64,000 bases of DNA from Candidatus Gastranaerophilales bacterium (GCA_944326605.1 CALVEM010000001.1:186001-250000), one strand, 5' to 3'. Shown: positions 1 through 8,809, counted from the stretch's first letter. A program made the numbers and translations. The notes: generated by a model not told the origin, from the letters alone.

Positions 1-144
1 CCCTTGAACAAAACTTATATCAAGTTTGTCAAATTCGTCTGTTCTGTTTTCTTCCTTATCAATTATAGTTATGTCATGGTCTTCAAAGAATTCGGTTGCC
101 AGTAGACAGCCGATTTCTGTTGCACCGTATATTACGATTTTCAT
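1..144 (-). CDS. trkA: TrkA-like K+ uptake regulator, N-terminal fragment
   Basis: The reverse strand starts at ATG 144 and stays open for 48 codons to the window edge. The protein begins MKIVIYGATEIG, a Rossmann dinucleotide-binding start. It continues with an acidic beta-2 end (ITIIDKEE) and the segment DISFVQG, all as in TrkA N-terminal (RCK) domains. Such proteins bind NAD(H) or nucleotide on the cytoplasmic face and gate TrkH/KtrB potassium channels. Only the first strand-helix-strand units are inside the window, so the C-terminal half and the partner channel cannot be assessed. The gene is divergent from the next one. Confidence 0.75.
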   Translation of the reverse strand, partial: MKIVIYGATEIGCLLATEFFEDHDITIIDKEENRTDEFDKLDISFVQG

Positions 145-223
145 AATACGTGAATTATATATTAAGTTAACTTTTTTTACAAGCTTTTTGATATTTTGTC
201 AATTTTGGATATTCATATACTTT

Positions 224-1225
224 ATGAAAATTATGTTGAACAAAGTTTCAAAGATTAATTATGAAAAATGTTATCCGTCAAGGCTAAAAAATATTTTTAA
301 GGCTAATTTTGGCTACAAAACTTATGATTCGTTTGTTCCGCAAACAAAATGGAAAATCGTCGGAAATCTCCCGCATGAAATAATCGAACTCTGGGATCGC
401 AAAGACAGAAAAAAATCTATAAAACTTTTTTACAGAGCAATGTCTAATATGGCAAAATATCTGCGAGCCTGTTACAAAGAGTGTAAAAAAAGTAATATTA
501 TTTCTTATGATTTCAATGATCTTGAACCGGAGGATTTAAAACTGCTGGAAAAGGATTTTTCGCAATTTTTTAATAAACTATTAAAAGGCATTCTTCCCGA
601 AAATATTAAAGCCTCAATTTTTTATATTGACAGAGGCTGCTGGGGAAATGTATTTAAACTTGTAATGTATGATAAAAATACAAGAACAAGAATTATGCAT
701 GATAAAGCTTTAAAAGTTTTTCATAATGTTAAATGTAATATAAAAGACCTTTCAAATTCTCAAGGTGTTTATGCTGAAGCAAACTTCTGGACTTATCTTA
801 AAAATATTGTAGGACACAAACTTGATAAAACACAGTTCACAAGGCATTATATATCAGATCTCGAACACGGATATTCTCTGACTGAATTAGCTGATAAAAA
901 GGCGCCTAAAACTACAAGTCCGCTGGATCTGGATAATCTGTTTAAAATATTTTATACTGATACAACAAATGAAGCAATCAATACAAAAATTTATGATGTC
1001 GGCGGCTGTTTAAAATATCCGAATTTTATTAAAGACAAAGTTGTTATGAAATATTTTAAAAAACTTATGCACAGAAATCCCGGAAAAGATTTGAATGAAT
1101 TTCTGGAAGCGCTTAATAATAAACTAAAAAATCCGAAAACTCCGCACCGTTCAAAAATTCAAGAAGCTATAAGATTATTTGAACTGGAAAAGAACAAAGA
1201 TAATCAGATAATTCAAAATCTGTAA
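224..1225 (+). CDS. Unrecognised protein with kinase-like glycine loop
   Basis: I do not recognise the family. The frame is open from position 26, but that part lies over the divergent trkA start and encodes a low-quality hydrophobic stretch. ATG 224 (MKIMLNKVSK) or ATG 233 is therefore the likely start, giving about 334 residues. Around residues 138-144 there is GCWGNVF, followed about 16 residues later by ALKVF. This resembles the glycine loop and the VAIK lysine of protein-kinase-like folds. No clear HRD or DFG motif follows, so kinase activity is only a suggestion. The protein is lysine-rich and has no signal peptide or membrane segment. Its 3' end overlaps the convergent yggT gene by about 50 bases. 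Confidence 0.6.
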   Translation: MKIMLNKVSKINYEKCYPSRLKNIFKANFGYKTYDSFVPQTKWKIVGNLPHEIIELWDRKDRKKSIKLFYRAMSNMAKYLRACYKECKKSNIISYDFNDLEPEDLKLLEKDFSQFFNKLLKGILPENIKASIFYIDRGCWGNVFKLVMYDKNTRTRIMHDKALKVFHNVKCNIKDLSNSQGVYAEANFWTYLKNIVGHKLDKTQFTRHYISDLEHGYSLTELADKKAPKTTSPLDLDNLFKIFYTDTTNEAINTKIYDVGGCLKYPNFIKDKVVMKYFKKLMHRNPGKDLNEFLEALNNKLKNPKTPHRSKIQEAIRLFELEKNKDNQIIQNL

Positions 1226-1444
1226 AGCCAAAACTGCAATAATCGGCGAAAAATCCAGACCGTTAAAAGGAGGAATTATTCTTCTGAACAGGTCAAGATA
1301 TAAGTCCGTAGCATCTTTTAAACCTGTAAACGGCTGCTTATACCAGTCAATACTCGGAATAAAGCTTAACAAACATCTTACGAGTATTAACCAGAAATAT
1401 ATCTGAAAAAAGCTGTTAACTACAAAAATTAAATTATCTGTCAT
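1175..1444 (-). CDS. yggT: YggT family integral membrane protein
   Basis: This 89-residue protein has two hydrophobic segments, at about residues 4-28 and 64-87, separated by a polar loop containing LDLFRRIIPPFNGLDFSPIIA. That arrangement and the R-IIPP-x-G-x-D-xSP-I motif are characteristic of YggT. YggT proteins are small membrane proteins linked to osmotic tolerance in Enterobacteria and to cell or plastid division in cyanobacteria and chloroplasts (CCB3/YlmG). The gene lies 8 bases downstream of mtnP on the same strand, so the two are probably co-transcribed. It overlaps the 3' end of the convergent kinase-like gene. Confidence 0.85.
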   Translation of the reverse strand: MTDNLIFVVNSFFQIYFWLILVRCLLSFIPSIDWYKQPFTGLKDATDLYLDLFRRIIPPFNGLDFSPIIAVLALQILNYLIIFVLFQFK

Positions 1445-1452
1445 ATTTTACC

Positions 1453-2256
1453 TTATAGTTGTGAATTTTTCTTTGTATTTGCACACTCACAATTTTTTCT
1501 TTCAGCAGGAATATTTTCAATCATTTTGAACAGTAAGTTTTTAAGGTTTGCAACATTTGAATTGAAAACTTCAATTACTTCATGGTGAGATACCGGAGGA
1601 ACATCTCCAACCAATCCTGCATCATAATCGGTTATTAAAGAAATATTCAACGGACACATGTCCATTTCTTTTACCAGATAAGCTTCAGGGAATGCTGTCA
1701 TATTTATAACTTCCCATCCCTGATTTGTAAAGAATTTTGATTCTGCTTTAGTAGAAAATCTTGGTCCGTTTATAACAACAACTGTTCCCTGCTCATGAAT
1801 TGTAATGCCTAATTCTTTACCTGTTTTAATCGCGAGCTGCCGCAGTTCCGGACAATAAGTTTCTGCAGCGGAAGGATGAGTAACAACAGGTCCTTCAAAG
1901 AAAGTTGTTTTTCTTCCGTCAGTCCAGTCAACAAACTGATCACAAATTACAAAATCGCCCGGTTTAACGTGTTTTTGCAAACTGCCTGCTGCACAGGGAG
2001 ATATTACTCTCTGGCATCCGACCGATTTCATAGCCCAGACATTTGCTCTGTAGTTGATTAAGTGAGGCAATATTGTATGATTTCTTCCATGACGCGGCAT
2101 AAAAGCAACTTTGTGGGTGCCGATTGTACCGATAAACAAATTTTCACTCGGCATTCCGTATGGAGTTTCAACCTTTACTTCTTCAATATTATCGAGGAAT
2201 TGATAAAAACCTGATCCTCCAAATACACCTATGTCTGCTAATTTTTTATTTTCCAT
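1453..2256 (-). CDS. mtnP: S-methyl-5'-thioadenosine phosphorylase
   Basis: The 267-residue protein matches the MTAP branch of the PNP/UDP phosphorylase family in length and motifs. It has FGGSGFY at the N-terminus (phosphate site), PRHGRNHTILPHLINYRANVWA, and SPCAAGSL. It also has VINGPRFSTKAES and the substrate-specificity region NMTAFPEAYLVKEMDMC. It phosphorolyses 5'-methylthioadenosine, a by-product of polyamine and AHL-type chemistry, to adenine and methylthioribose-1-phosphate. No other methionine-salvage gene is nearby. ATG 2256 has the upstream purine-rich site AAAGGAGAGGG. It probably leads an operon with yggT. Confidence 0.92.
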   Translation of the reverse strand: MENKKLADIGVFGGSGFYQFLDNIEEVKVETPYGMPSENLFIGTIGTHKVAFMPRHGRNHTILPHLINYRANVWAMKSVGCQRVISPCAAGSLQKHVKPGDFVICDQFVDWTDGRKTTFFEGPVVTHPSAAETYCPELRQLAIKTGKELGITIHEQGTVVVINGPRFSTKAESKFFTNQGWEVINMTAFPEAYLVKEMDMCPLNISLITDYDAGLVGDVPPVSHHEVIEVFNSNVANLKNLLFKMIENIPAERKNCECANTKKNSQL

Positions 2257-2546
2257 ATATTCCCTCTCCTTTTTAATAAAAAAATTTTATCATAAAAATA
2301 AAAAATTATGAAATAAATAACCCCAAATAATGAACTTAATAATTGTTACAAATACACTTTAAAACCTGATATAGCTTTTGTTGAGAGGGTTTTAATCTTA
2401 GTAATTTTGCCCTTAGGGGTTGAAAAATTTTTTTTTTGTTATATAGTGTAAATACAATTTCATTCTTAAAAGTTTTTGACTTGTTGTAGAAACGGGTCGT
2501 TAGGGAATTTTTAAGGATTTCAATTTACAACGTAGAGGATTACATT
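2257..2546. other. Divergent intergenic region between mtnP and transglycosylase
   Basis: This 290-base AT-rich gap must carry promoters for both divergent genes. It includes runs of T around 2431-2440 and TATAGT near 2443. I see no convincing open frame, tRNA, riboswitch or repeat. The end of the gap carries the Shine-Dalgarno-like GTAGAGGAT that serves the TTG start at 2547. Confidence 0.4.
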
Positions 2547-3188
2547 TTGAGAAAACTATTACTGTTAACTTTTACACTGGTGTGTATGTTTTTTAGCCAT
2601 GCACAATGTCAGGCAGCTGACGTTAATTCTGTAAAAGCGACAATAGTAAAACATGCTATTGAAATGGGAGTGGATCCTGCAATAGCGCTTAGTATAGCGC
2701 GTACAGAGTCGGGATTCAGACACGAGGCGAGAAGTTCTCACGGTGCGGTAGGCGTATTCCAGTTAATGCCTTCAACTGCAAGAAGAATGGGTTACAATCC
2801 TTATCTTCTGAACGAAAATATTAAAGCCGGAATTACTTATTATAAGAAGATGTATAATATGTTCGGCTCGGTTGAACTGGCTCTGGCTGCATATAATGCT
2901 GGTCCCGGGAATGTAAAAAAATATAATGCAATTCCGCCGTACGGAGAGACAAGACGTTTCGTAAGTAAAATTATGACTGATGTCAAAAGGCAGAAAACAA
3001 ACCCTGATCCTGCTGTCGTTAATGCAAGAAAAGGTATTTATGCAGCTCAAAAACCGGCTTCTGCAGTGTCTAAACCTGCTGTTCATACGTCTACTGGTCA
3101 GGTAGTAGATACAAAAGATCTTCAAGTTGAAGTATTGGATGAAAAACCCATACAACTTAAACTTGAAACTTTGACAGTCGCTATTTAA
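2547..3188 (+). CDS. Secreted lytic transglycosylase, SLT domain
   Basis: A 213-residue protein with an N-terminal signal peptide (MRKLLLLTFTLVCMFFSHAQCQA, probably cleaved after QCQA). Its SLT (Slt70/GH23-like) domain spans about residues 30-140. The catalytic glutamate lies in SIARTESGFRHEA, followed by GAVGVFQLMPSTARRMG and the late motif LALAAYNAGPGNVKKY, all standard for this family. It cleaves peptidoglycan glycan strands with anhydro-sugar formation. The C-terminal 65 residues are a Pro/Ala/Lys-rich tail without a recognised domain. The start is TTG 2547, supported by GTAGAGGAT just upstream and by the signal peptide. A terminator follows. Confidence 0.88.
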   Translation: MRKLLLLTFTLVCMFFSHAQCQAADVNSVKATIVKHAIEMGVDPAIALSIARTESGFRHEARSSHGAVGVFQLMPSTARRMGYNPYLLNENIKAGITYYKKMYNMFGSVELALAAYNAGPGNVKKYNAIPPYGETRRFVSKIMTDVKRQKTNPDPAVVNARKGIYAAQKPASAVSKPAVHTSTGQVVDTKDLQVEVLDEKPIQLKLETLTVAI

Positions 3189-3208
3189 TCGAAAAAAATG
3201 CAAGAAAA

Positions 3209-3240
3209 TACTCCTTCATATATTGAGGGGGTATTTTTTT
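3209..3240 (+). terminator. Rho-independent terminator after transglycosylase
   Basis: AAATACTCC and the near-complement GGGGGTATTT form a hairpin around a TTCATATATTGA loop, followed directly by a run of seven Ts. It sits 20 bases after the stop codon at 3188. Confidence 0.75.
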
Positions 3241-3256
3241 ATACTAAAAATGATGG

Positions 3257-3406
3257 GGACTTATATCGCAGTTTACACTAGATATTCCCCCAAACCTGCC
3301 ATAACGTCATTCCGAACTTGTTTCGGAATCTCATCATGATAAGATCCTGAAACAACTTCAGGGTGACGATTTTAGCTATTTTTAGTGTAAACTGCGATAT
3401 AAGTCC
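3257..3406. mobile_element. MITE-like element, copy 1
   Basis: A 150-bp unit bounded by perfect 24-bp terminal inverted repeats at 3257-3280 and 3383-3406 (outer part GGACTTATATCGCAG). It has no coding capacity. The interior carries two REP-like palindromic units, ATTCCGAACTTGTTTCGG and GATCCTGAAACAACTTCAG. A second copy with nearly the same terminal repeats lies at 11380-11541. The structure fits a non-autonomous element mobilised in trans. No transposase is present in the window, and I could not define a clear target-site duplication. Confidence 0.7.
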
Positions 3407-3449
3407 AAAATGAAGTATTATATCACATGTAACAAAATTTTAACAAAAT

Positions 3450-3477
3450 TTTACAAAGTCTGAAACGCTGATATACT
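3450..3477 (+). promoter_or_regulatory. Promoter before the pentamer repeat
   Basis: TTTACA at 3450-3455 and TATACT at 3472-3477 with a 16-base spacer. Transcription would begin just at or inside the ATAGG repeat tract at 3482 and read into the gene at 3592. Confidence 0.5.
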
Positions 3478-3481
3478 CTTC

Positions 3482-3506
3482 ATAGGATAGGATAGGATAG
3501 GATAGG
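3482..3506. repeat. Pentanucleotide repeat (ATAGG)x5 in a 5' leader
   Basis: Five exact tandem copies of ATAGG start 4 bases after a TATACT -10 box and 85 bases before the start codon at 3592. Because the unit is outside the coding sequence, slippage would change the initial transcribed region or leader spacing by 5 bases rather than the reading frame. Confidence 0.85.
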
Positions 3507-3591
3507 TGCGGGACTGTGTCTTGAATTGAAGAAATTAAAACATCCAACCGATAGATATGACGTACACGTCAAACGGAAAGGATGATATCTT

Positions 3592-3978
3592 ATGGGAATG
3601 TCGGCAGGACAGGCAAGATTATTGAGTATTACGGCTAAATTGACTGATAACGAATTACGTTCACAGATGCTGACCAATTCCAAACTTCGTCTTGCGGATA
3701 AATCAACAGAAGCCAGCAATAAATATATGGATGCCTTGAACAGCCAGCAATTGATGTATACCAGCTACGACGGTTCCGGCAATAAGTTGTCCGAAGCATT
3801 AACGGCGAATACAATTTTAACATTTGCGGATTTAAAAAATCAATATGCAATGGTAAATACTTCAGGACAGATTTTGCTTGCGGGAAACGATATAAAGATT
3901 TTTGAGGCATCTGATACAATGACAGATTTTTTGTATGCTTACGGTATTGGAAAAGTAGATAACCCGAAATATTCCTAA
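3592..3978 (+). CDS. N-terminal part of a gene broken by an in-frame stop
   Basis: ATG 3592 has the upstream ribosome site AAAGGA. The product starts MGMSAGQARLLSITAKL and is rich in Ala, Ser, Asn and Leu, with no signal peptide. It ends at TAA 3976-3978 after 128 residues (DNPKYS). The same frame continues without another stop to 5436, and its sequence (LLTDIFGENYENFFDEND) reads as a natural continuation. I therefore read this as the front of a gene of about 615 codons cut by a single nonsense codon. I do not recognise a function. The N-terminal helix with MSAGQARLL suggests an exported or surface-assembled protein, but that is only inference. Confidence 0.6.
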   Translation: MGMSAGQARLLSITAKLTDNELRSQMLTNSKLRLADKSTEASNKYMDALNSQQLMYTSYDGSGNKLSEALTANTILTFADLKNQYAMVNTSGQILLAGNDIKIFEASDTMTDFLYAYGIGKVDNPKYS

Positions 3979-5436
3979 CTCTTAACGGATATTTTTGGCG
4001 AGAATTATGAAAACTTTTTTGATGAAAATGATCCTGACAAATATACTCGAGATAATCAAGGGGCATATTTAGGTTTTGTGGGAAATCTTGATAACTTTTT
4101 AAATATTAATATTAATACTATATCATCTACTGAATACAATAATTTAAAATCTGGCTATTTAAGCAATTTAAATAGTGCCGGATTAGTTGTTGGGACTAAT
4201 AACAGTGGAATTTTTGCCAATTTTGTTAATCTGTTGAATGATATTCCTGAGTATGCAGCACCGACCACTAAACCTGACTTGTTAGATTATGCACAGGCAT
4301 TATTAAGTCCGAAATGCTGGGGTTCTACTGGTATAAATAACCTTAGAACGGATTCAACTCATATATCTTCAAATGAAGAGATTTGGCATATGGAGCATGT
4401 TTTGGCTCAGTATTTGTGGTCACAGGATTCAAGTGATGCAAATTACAGTGATGGTGGAACTATTACTATCCAAACAGAAAATGGTACAGAAACAATAACT
4501 AATACTAGTGGTGAGTTTGGCTTATCCTCTGGCGGAGGCGACGGGGATGATGATATGAAAGTGCGGGATGTTCTGAAGAAGCCGGAAAATGCTGAATTAA
4601 AAACAAAGCTCGAACAATTGTATTACCAGTTGGCACTTCATATTGAGACAAATGGTACACAGGGAGGTTTAACTAGCGGCACTATTACAAATACTTCCGG
4701 TAATAGTCCTTTGTCAGGAGAAGAAATTGGACAGAAATATTTGGAATTAATTAATGAGCTGTTGGTAGCTGTTGCTAATGATATTTTGGAGGCAGGACCA
4801 AGTGATCCAAGGTATAGTCAGTTAGGGACTTACACAGAAGACCTGGAAAAATATAATAATTATATTAATTTTAAAAATGAGTTTCCCAAATGGGTTAAGA
4901 ATGCAAGAAACGCTGTTAACGAATTTGAAGATTATATTAATAGCATTCCGCCAAAACAAATCCCGGATGAAAATAACTCCAAATATCAGTGGTACAAAAA
5001 ACTCTGGTACCGTATGGGCGGTATAAATGAAAAAGAAAAAGACGACAGCGGACGTCACTACAAAGAATTGGATCCGAATTTATTAAATAATGCGGAATGG
5101 CTTGAATTTGCTTTTGAACACGGTATAGTAACATTAGAACAAGCTCAATATACGGAGAAAGGTTCTGCTGTTTATCCGAATATGGGTAACTATGATTGGA
5201 CATCAATTATTTACACAAGTGCCGCAGATATAGTATCTGTTGAGGATGAAGCAGCAATAGCCAGAGCTGAAGTAGAGTATGAAAATACAGTGCGCGATAT
5301 TGAAAATGAAGACAAAAAGATAGATCAGGATTTGAAAAAACTGGATACTGAACACAATGCACTACAGACAGAGTACGATTCAATCAAGAGCGTTATAGAC
5401 AAGAATGTCGAAAGATCCTTTAAGGCCTTTTCATAA
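3979..5436 (+). pseudogene. C-terminal continuation of the stop-interrupted gene
   Basis: In the same frame as the 3592 start, codons continue from CTC 3979 to the stop at 5436 (about 485 residues). An internal GTG at 4078 is the only early start-like codon and it lacks a good Shine-Dalgarno site. The segment has low-complexity Asn/Gly/Thr/Ser regions and a Gly/Asp stretch (GGGDGDDD). Its last 60 residues are strongly charged and probably coiled coil (EVEYENTVRDIENEDKKI to the end, FKAFS). A point mutation, a sequencing error or readthrough of TAA could each explain the break. Mutation or error is more likely than readthrough. No known domain is recognised. Confidence 0.55.
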
Positions 5437-5950
5437 GAAGCGTAGCCGCAGTCCCCTCCTTTATCAGGGAGGGGTGGGGGTGGGTAACAATCAAATGACG
5501 ATTTTTCTGTAAATACCCATCCAAACCTTCCCTAATCAGGGAAGGCTTGATGTTCTTCCGAATGAGAGAAAAAGCTTAGCCGCTCCATCCATGACAGCTT
5601 ACGGTATTGCATAAGCCGCTTTTTTAAGTGTTCTAAAATACTTAAAGATATTTTTATTATCGCTTTGCTCGGGCAATGCACTCGGGTGTGTCACCCCTGA
5701 AATAAATCAGGGCAGGCTCTGAACTTGTTTCAGGGTCTTAAGACCCTCGCATCTGTTTTGCAGAACGTCATTCTGAGGGCAGAGCCCGAAAAATCGCAAT
5801 ATCGTGATGATTATGCGATTGCGGATCAGCTGCGCTGTCCGCAATGACGTGATACTGTATTATAGATAATAGCTTCGCATCTTTGCATCTATTCTTCTTA
5901 GCCTCTAATTAAACCCATCCTCTTATCCTCCCCTAAAAAGGGAAGGAAGT
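5437..5950. repeat. Repeat-dense intergenic region without genes
   Basis: No plausible gene is present in these 514 bases. It holds several dispersed repeats. Inverted CCCTCCTTTATCAGGGAGGGG lies at about 5453-5473, and CTTCCCTAATCAGGGAAG at about 5528-5547. REP-like CCTGAAATAAATCAGGGCAG lies near 5697, and a GATTGCGGATCAGC/GCTGTCCGCAATGACG palindrome near 5818-5848. At 5868-5908 there is a reverse copy of the GATGCAAAGATGCGAAGC repeat also found inside pilin leaders at 36020-36045 and 57520-57565. Some hairpins may end transcription of the preceding gene. Confidence 0.6.
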
Positions 5951-8161
5951 TTAGCTGTTTCGCTTCTTTTTATTGTGTTTCTGTTTCCCGTTATTGCGTC
6001 TTGGCATATTCGGGGCGGAATAAGAGGTTTGTATTCTTTTTACACTGTATACATCAGGGATTGCCTGAATACTTAAAATAACTTTTTTTAAAGTGTCAAT
6101 ATTATCAAGTTCAATACCAAGTTCAATAATACCGACTTTCCCGCTTTTTGATTTTACATTTGCATAGTTGATATTTGTGTTGTTATCGGAAACTGCAGCA
6201 ATAATATCTTTTAAAAGCCCCATTTTTTCGGCTGTTTCAATTCTGATAGTTGTATTGTAGGTTTTGTTAACATTATCACCTGACCAGTTTATTGCCATAA
6301 GTCTTTCTGGTTCAATGTGATCAAGCATAGGGCAATCCATTCTGTGTACTGTTACGCCTTTTGCTCTTGTAACAACACCTACAATCGGTTCTCCAGGGAT
6401 TGGCGAACAGCATTTAGCAATGGAGTACATCAAACCCTCAAGCCCTATGATATCTTTTTCGGATTTTCTTTTTGTCATTCCGTGGAAATTGCTTTCAGGC
6501 TGCTTAGGAGCTTCCGGTTTTTTTAGTTTATTTATTATTTTATTTACGGTTGTTTCACCGTATCCTAGTGCTGCAAATAAATCTTCCGCCGTGAGATAAT
6601 TCATCTGTTTGGCAACTTTTTCAAACTCGCCTGATTTTGTATATTCATCAAAAACGGATTTGGTCAATTCATGTTCAAGGTTCGTTTTACCGAGTTCAAT
6701 ATGTTCTTCTCTGTTATTTTTCTTGAACCACTGTTTGATTTTTGAAGAAGCCTGTTTCGTAACAACGAAATTCAGCCAATCCAGACGCGGAGCCGGAGTT
6801 TTTGATGTTAGAATTTCTACAATATCACCGTTATGTAGTTTTGTATCAAGCTGTGCAATTCTGCCGTTTATTAAGGCTCCGACTGTTTTGTTACCTACTT
6901 CTGAGTGAATTCTGTATGCAAAATCCACGGGGGTTGCATTAACCGGAAGGTCAAAAACATCACCGTTAGGTGTAAATGCAAAAACCTGATCCGAAAATAA
7001 ATCCAGTTTTACCGAATTAACGAAGTCTTCGGCGGATGCCATATCTTTGTCATATTCCACAAGTTTTCTCATCCACGAAAACTGCATATCAGACGGGGCA
7101 TTTGCCTTTTGTGATCCTTTTTCTTTGTATCTCCAGTGTGCTGCGATACCGTATTCAGCAACTTCATGCATTTCCCAGGTTCTGATTTGAACTTCAAGCG
7201 GTTTTGAGCGCGGACCTATAACAGATGTGTGCAAAGATTGATACATATTGCCTTTCGGCATTGCAATATAATCTTTGAAGCGTCCGGGAATAGGTTTAAA
7301 CTGCGAGTGTATAAGCCCCAAAACTTCATAGCATTCTTTTTCTGTATCAACAATTACACGTACTGCTGTAATATCATAAAGATCGTGAAACGCGATATTT
7401 AAACGTTTCATTTTGCTGTAAATACTGTAATAATGTTTTGCTCTGCCTGTAATCTGGGCGTTAATACCCGCTTTTTTTACATCTGCTGTAATTTTATCAA
7501 TAAGAATTTTAACGGTTGCTTCTCTGTCTGTTTTTGTTTGAGATACAAGGCGGGCTATTTCAAAATATTTGTCGGGTTCAAGATAGCGAAGCGATAAATC
7601 TTCCAGTTCTGCTTTGATTTTGTAAATCCCTAAGCGGTTGGCAAGCGGAGCAAAAATATCAAGTGTTTCGCGGGCAATTTTTTGCTGCTTAACGGTTGTC
7701 ATAAAATTGAGTGTCCGCATATTATGCAATCTGTCAGCAAGTTTCAAAAACACAATTCTGATGTCTTTTGCCATTGCAATAAACAGACGCCGAAAATTTT
7801 CAGCCTGCCGCTCTTCTTTTGATTTAAACTGTAATTTTCCCAGTTTCGTAACTCCCTGAACAAGAGAGAGGACATCTTTTCCGAATAATTTTTCAATTTC
7901 TTCCGGCTGAGTATCAGTATCTTCCAGAATATCGTGTAAAAACGCTGCTTCCAGAGTATGCGAGTCAACTTTTAATCCGACTAGAATTTTTGCGACCTCA
8001 ACCGGATGAATAATATAAGGTTCTTCTGAAATCCTGTACTGACCTTCATGCAGACGTTTTGCAAAAAGATATGCCTTTTCAATTTCTTCAATTTCTGCAG
8101 GCTCTCTGTTTTGTGCAATAAGTTCTTTTTTTATATCATCAAAAAGAGGTTTTTCGCTCAT
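5951..8161 (-). CDS. spoT: Bifunctional (p)ppGpp synthetase/hydrolase
   Basis: The 736-residue protein has the full Rel/SpoT order. The HD hydrolase domain (HPVEVAKIL, then FLHDILEDTD at about residues 75-83) is followed by the synthetase domain (RAKHYYSIYSKM, AMPKGNMYQSLHTSV). A TGS domain follows (VFAFTPNGDVFDLPVNATP), then a C-terminal ACT domain from about residue 650. The synthetase motif is RFKD, the RxKD form typical of bifunctional enzymes, and the HD motif is intact, so both making and degrading the alarmone are expected. It is cytoplasmic and ribosome-associated. It is divergent from yggU, with a 74-base shared promoter region. Confidence 0.95.
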   Translation of the reverse strand: MSEKPLFDDIKKELIAQNREPAEIEEIEKAYLFAKRLHEGQYRISEEPYIIHPVEVAKILVGLKVDSHTLEAAFLHDILEDTDTQPEEIEKLFGKDVLSLVQGVTKLGKLQFKSKEERQAENFRRLFIAMAKDIRIVFLKLADRLHNMRTLNFMTTVKQQKIARETLDIFAPLANRLGIYKIKAELEDLSLRYLEPDKYFEIARLVSQTKTDREATVKILIDKITADVKKAGINAQITGRAKHYYSIYSKMKRLNIAFHDLYDITAVRVIVDTEKECYEVLGLIHSQFKPIPGRFKDYIAMPKGNMYQSLHTSVIGPRSKPLEVQIRTWEMHEVAEYGIAAHWRYKEKGSQKANAPSDMQFSWMRKLVEYDKDMASAEDFVNSVKLDLFSDQVFAFTPNGDVFDLPVNATPVDFAYRIHSEVGNKTVGALINGRIAQLDTKLHNGDIVEILTSKTPAPRLDWLNFVVTKQASSKIKQWFKKNNREEHIELGKTNLEHELTKSVFDEYTKSGEFEKVAKQMNYLTAEDLFAALGYGETTVNKIINKLKKPEAPKQPESNFHGMTKRKSEKDIIGLEGLMYSIAKCCSPIPGEPIVGVVTRAKGVTVHRMDCPMLDHIEPERLMAINWSGDNVNKTYNTTIRIETAEKMGLLKDIIAAVSDNNTNINYANVKSKSGKVGIIELGIELDNIDTLKKVILSIQAIPDVYSVKRIQTSYSAPNMPRRNNGKQKHNKKKRNS

Positions 8162-8235
8162 GATATAATCATAATACAGATTTTATTTGAATTTTTCAAG
8201 TAAAATATAAAATTTCATTCATAAGGATTACAAAA

Positions 8236-8526
8236 ATGATAAAAGATGTTAAAGAGGGGCTGCTTCTTGCGATCAAAGTATCTCCAAATGCGAGTAAAAA
8301 TGAAATAATAAAAACGGATGACGGTATAAAAATTAAAATTACATCGCAGCCGGTAGACGGCAAGGCAAACAAAGCGGTTGTTGAATTTTTGTCTAAACAG
8401 TTAAAAGTACCAAAATCAAATTTTGAGATTATAAAAGGGCAGACGTCAAAAGATAAGACTATTCTTTTACATGTTTTAAATGCTGATAAAACTAATGAAA
8501 TAAAAAGATTTTTTGAAAAAATTTAG
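8236..8526 (+). CDS. yggU: DUF167/YggU family protein
   Basis: A 96-residue protein containing IKVSPNASKNEI near the start and QPVDGKANKAVVEFLSKQLKVPKSNFEIIKGQTSKDK, the signature of the DUF167/YggU family. The fold is a small alpha-beta unit and its molecular role is unknown. ATG 8236 follows TAAGGATT. Confidence 0.88.
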   Translation: MIKDVKEGLLLAIKVSPNASKNEIIKTDDGIKIKITSQPVDGKANKAVVEFLSKQLKVPKSNFEIIKGQTSKDKTILLHVLNADKTNEIKRFFEKI

Positions 8527-8625
8527 TGCGCAAAAAAAATATTTACGTTTTTTGTTAAAATCTATACAAGGAGATATTGCAAAATAATATTTTTTGTTGT
8601 ATTGTTAACTAACAGGAAAAAGAAT

Positions 8626-8712
8626 ATGTTAAAAATTAAAACTTTAAAACTACATCATATCCATCATCATAGCAACCTTGAAAGGCTATGGGATTGGTGG
8701 TGCACGCTTTAA
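8626..8712 (+). CDS. Leader peptide rich in His and Trp codons
   Basis: A 28-codon frame starts at ATG 8626 after AGGAAAAAG and ends at TAA 8710-8712. Codons 10-15 read HHIHHH, and codons 22-25 read WDWW. Three Trp in 28 residues, in a genome where Trp is rare, plus five His in six residues, is typical of amino-acid-sensing leader peptides (compare hisL and trpL of enterobacteria). The codons overlap one arm of a 14-bp antiterminator described in the next entry. The peptide itself is unlikely to act as a protein. Confidence 0.65.
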   Translation: MLKIKTLKLHHIHHHSNLERLWDWWCTL

Positions 8713-8784
8713 AGATTTTTTATAAACAATTCCGTTAAAAATAGTCTTTCAAGGAGCTTTAAGCGCGTGAGGGACTATTTTTTT
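8676..8784 (+). promoter_or_regulatory. Transcription attenuator with competing helices
   Basis: The terminator hairpin pairs 8737-8751 with 8768-8782 (AAAATAGTC with GACTATTTT, extended through TTTCA/TGAGG with two G-U pairs), followed by Ts. The competing helix pairs leader segment CCTTGAAAGGCTAT at 8676-8689 with ATAGTCTTTCAAGG at 8741-8754, 14 bp with a single G-U pair. Forming this helix would destroy the terminator. A ribosome stalled on the His codons (8653-8670) leaves the antiterminator free. One stalled at the Trp codons (8689-8700) would mask it. The controlled gene is the membrane protein at 8810. Confidence 0.65.
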
Positions 8785-8809
8785 ACTTAAGGAATTGGAG
8801 AACAACAAA

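Noticed and set aside
5437-5950. CRISPR array or coding remnants in the repeat-dense gap
   Set aside because: Repeats are of different families, irregularly spaced and palindromic, with no conserved spacer length; no Cas genes in the window.
6317-7968. Several open frames antisense to spoT
   Set aside because: They follow the codon pattern of spoT on the opposite strand and have no ribosome site or homology.
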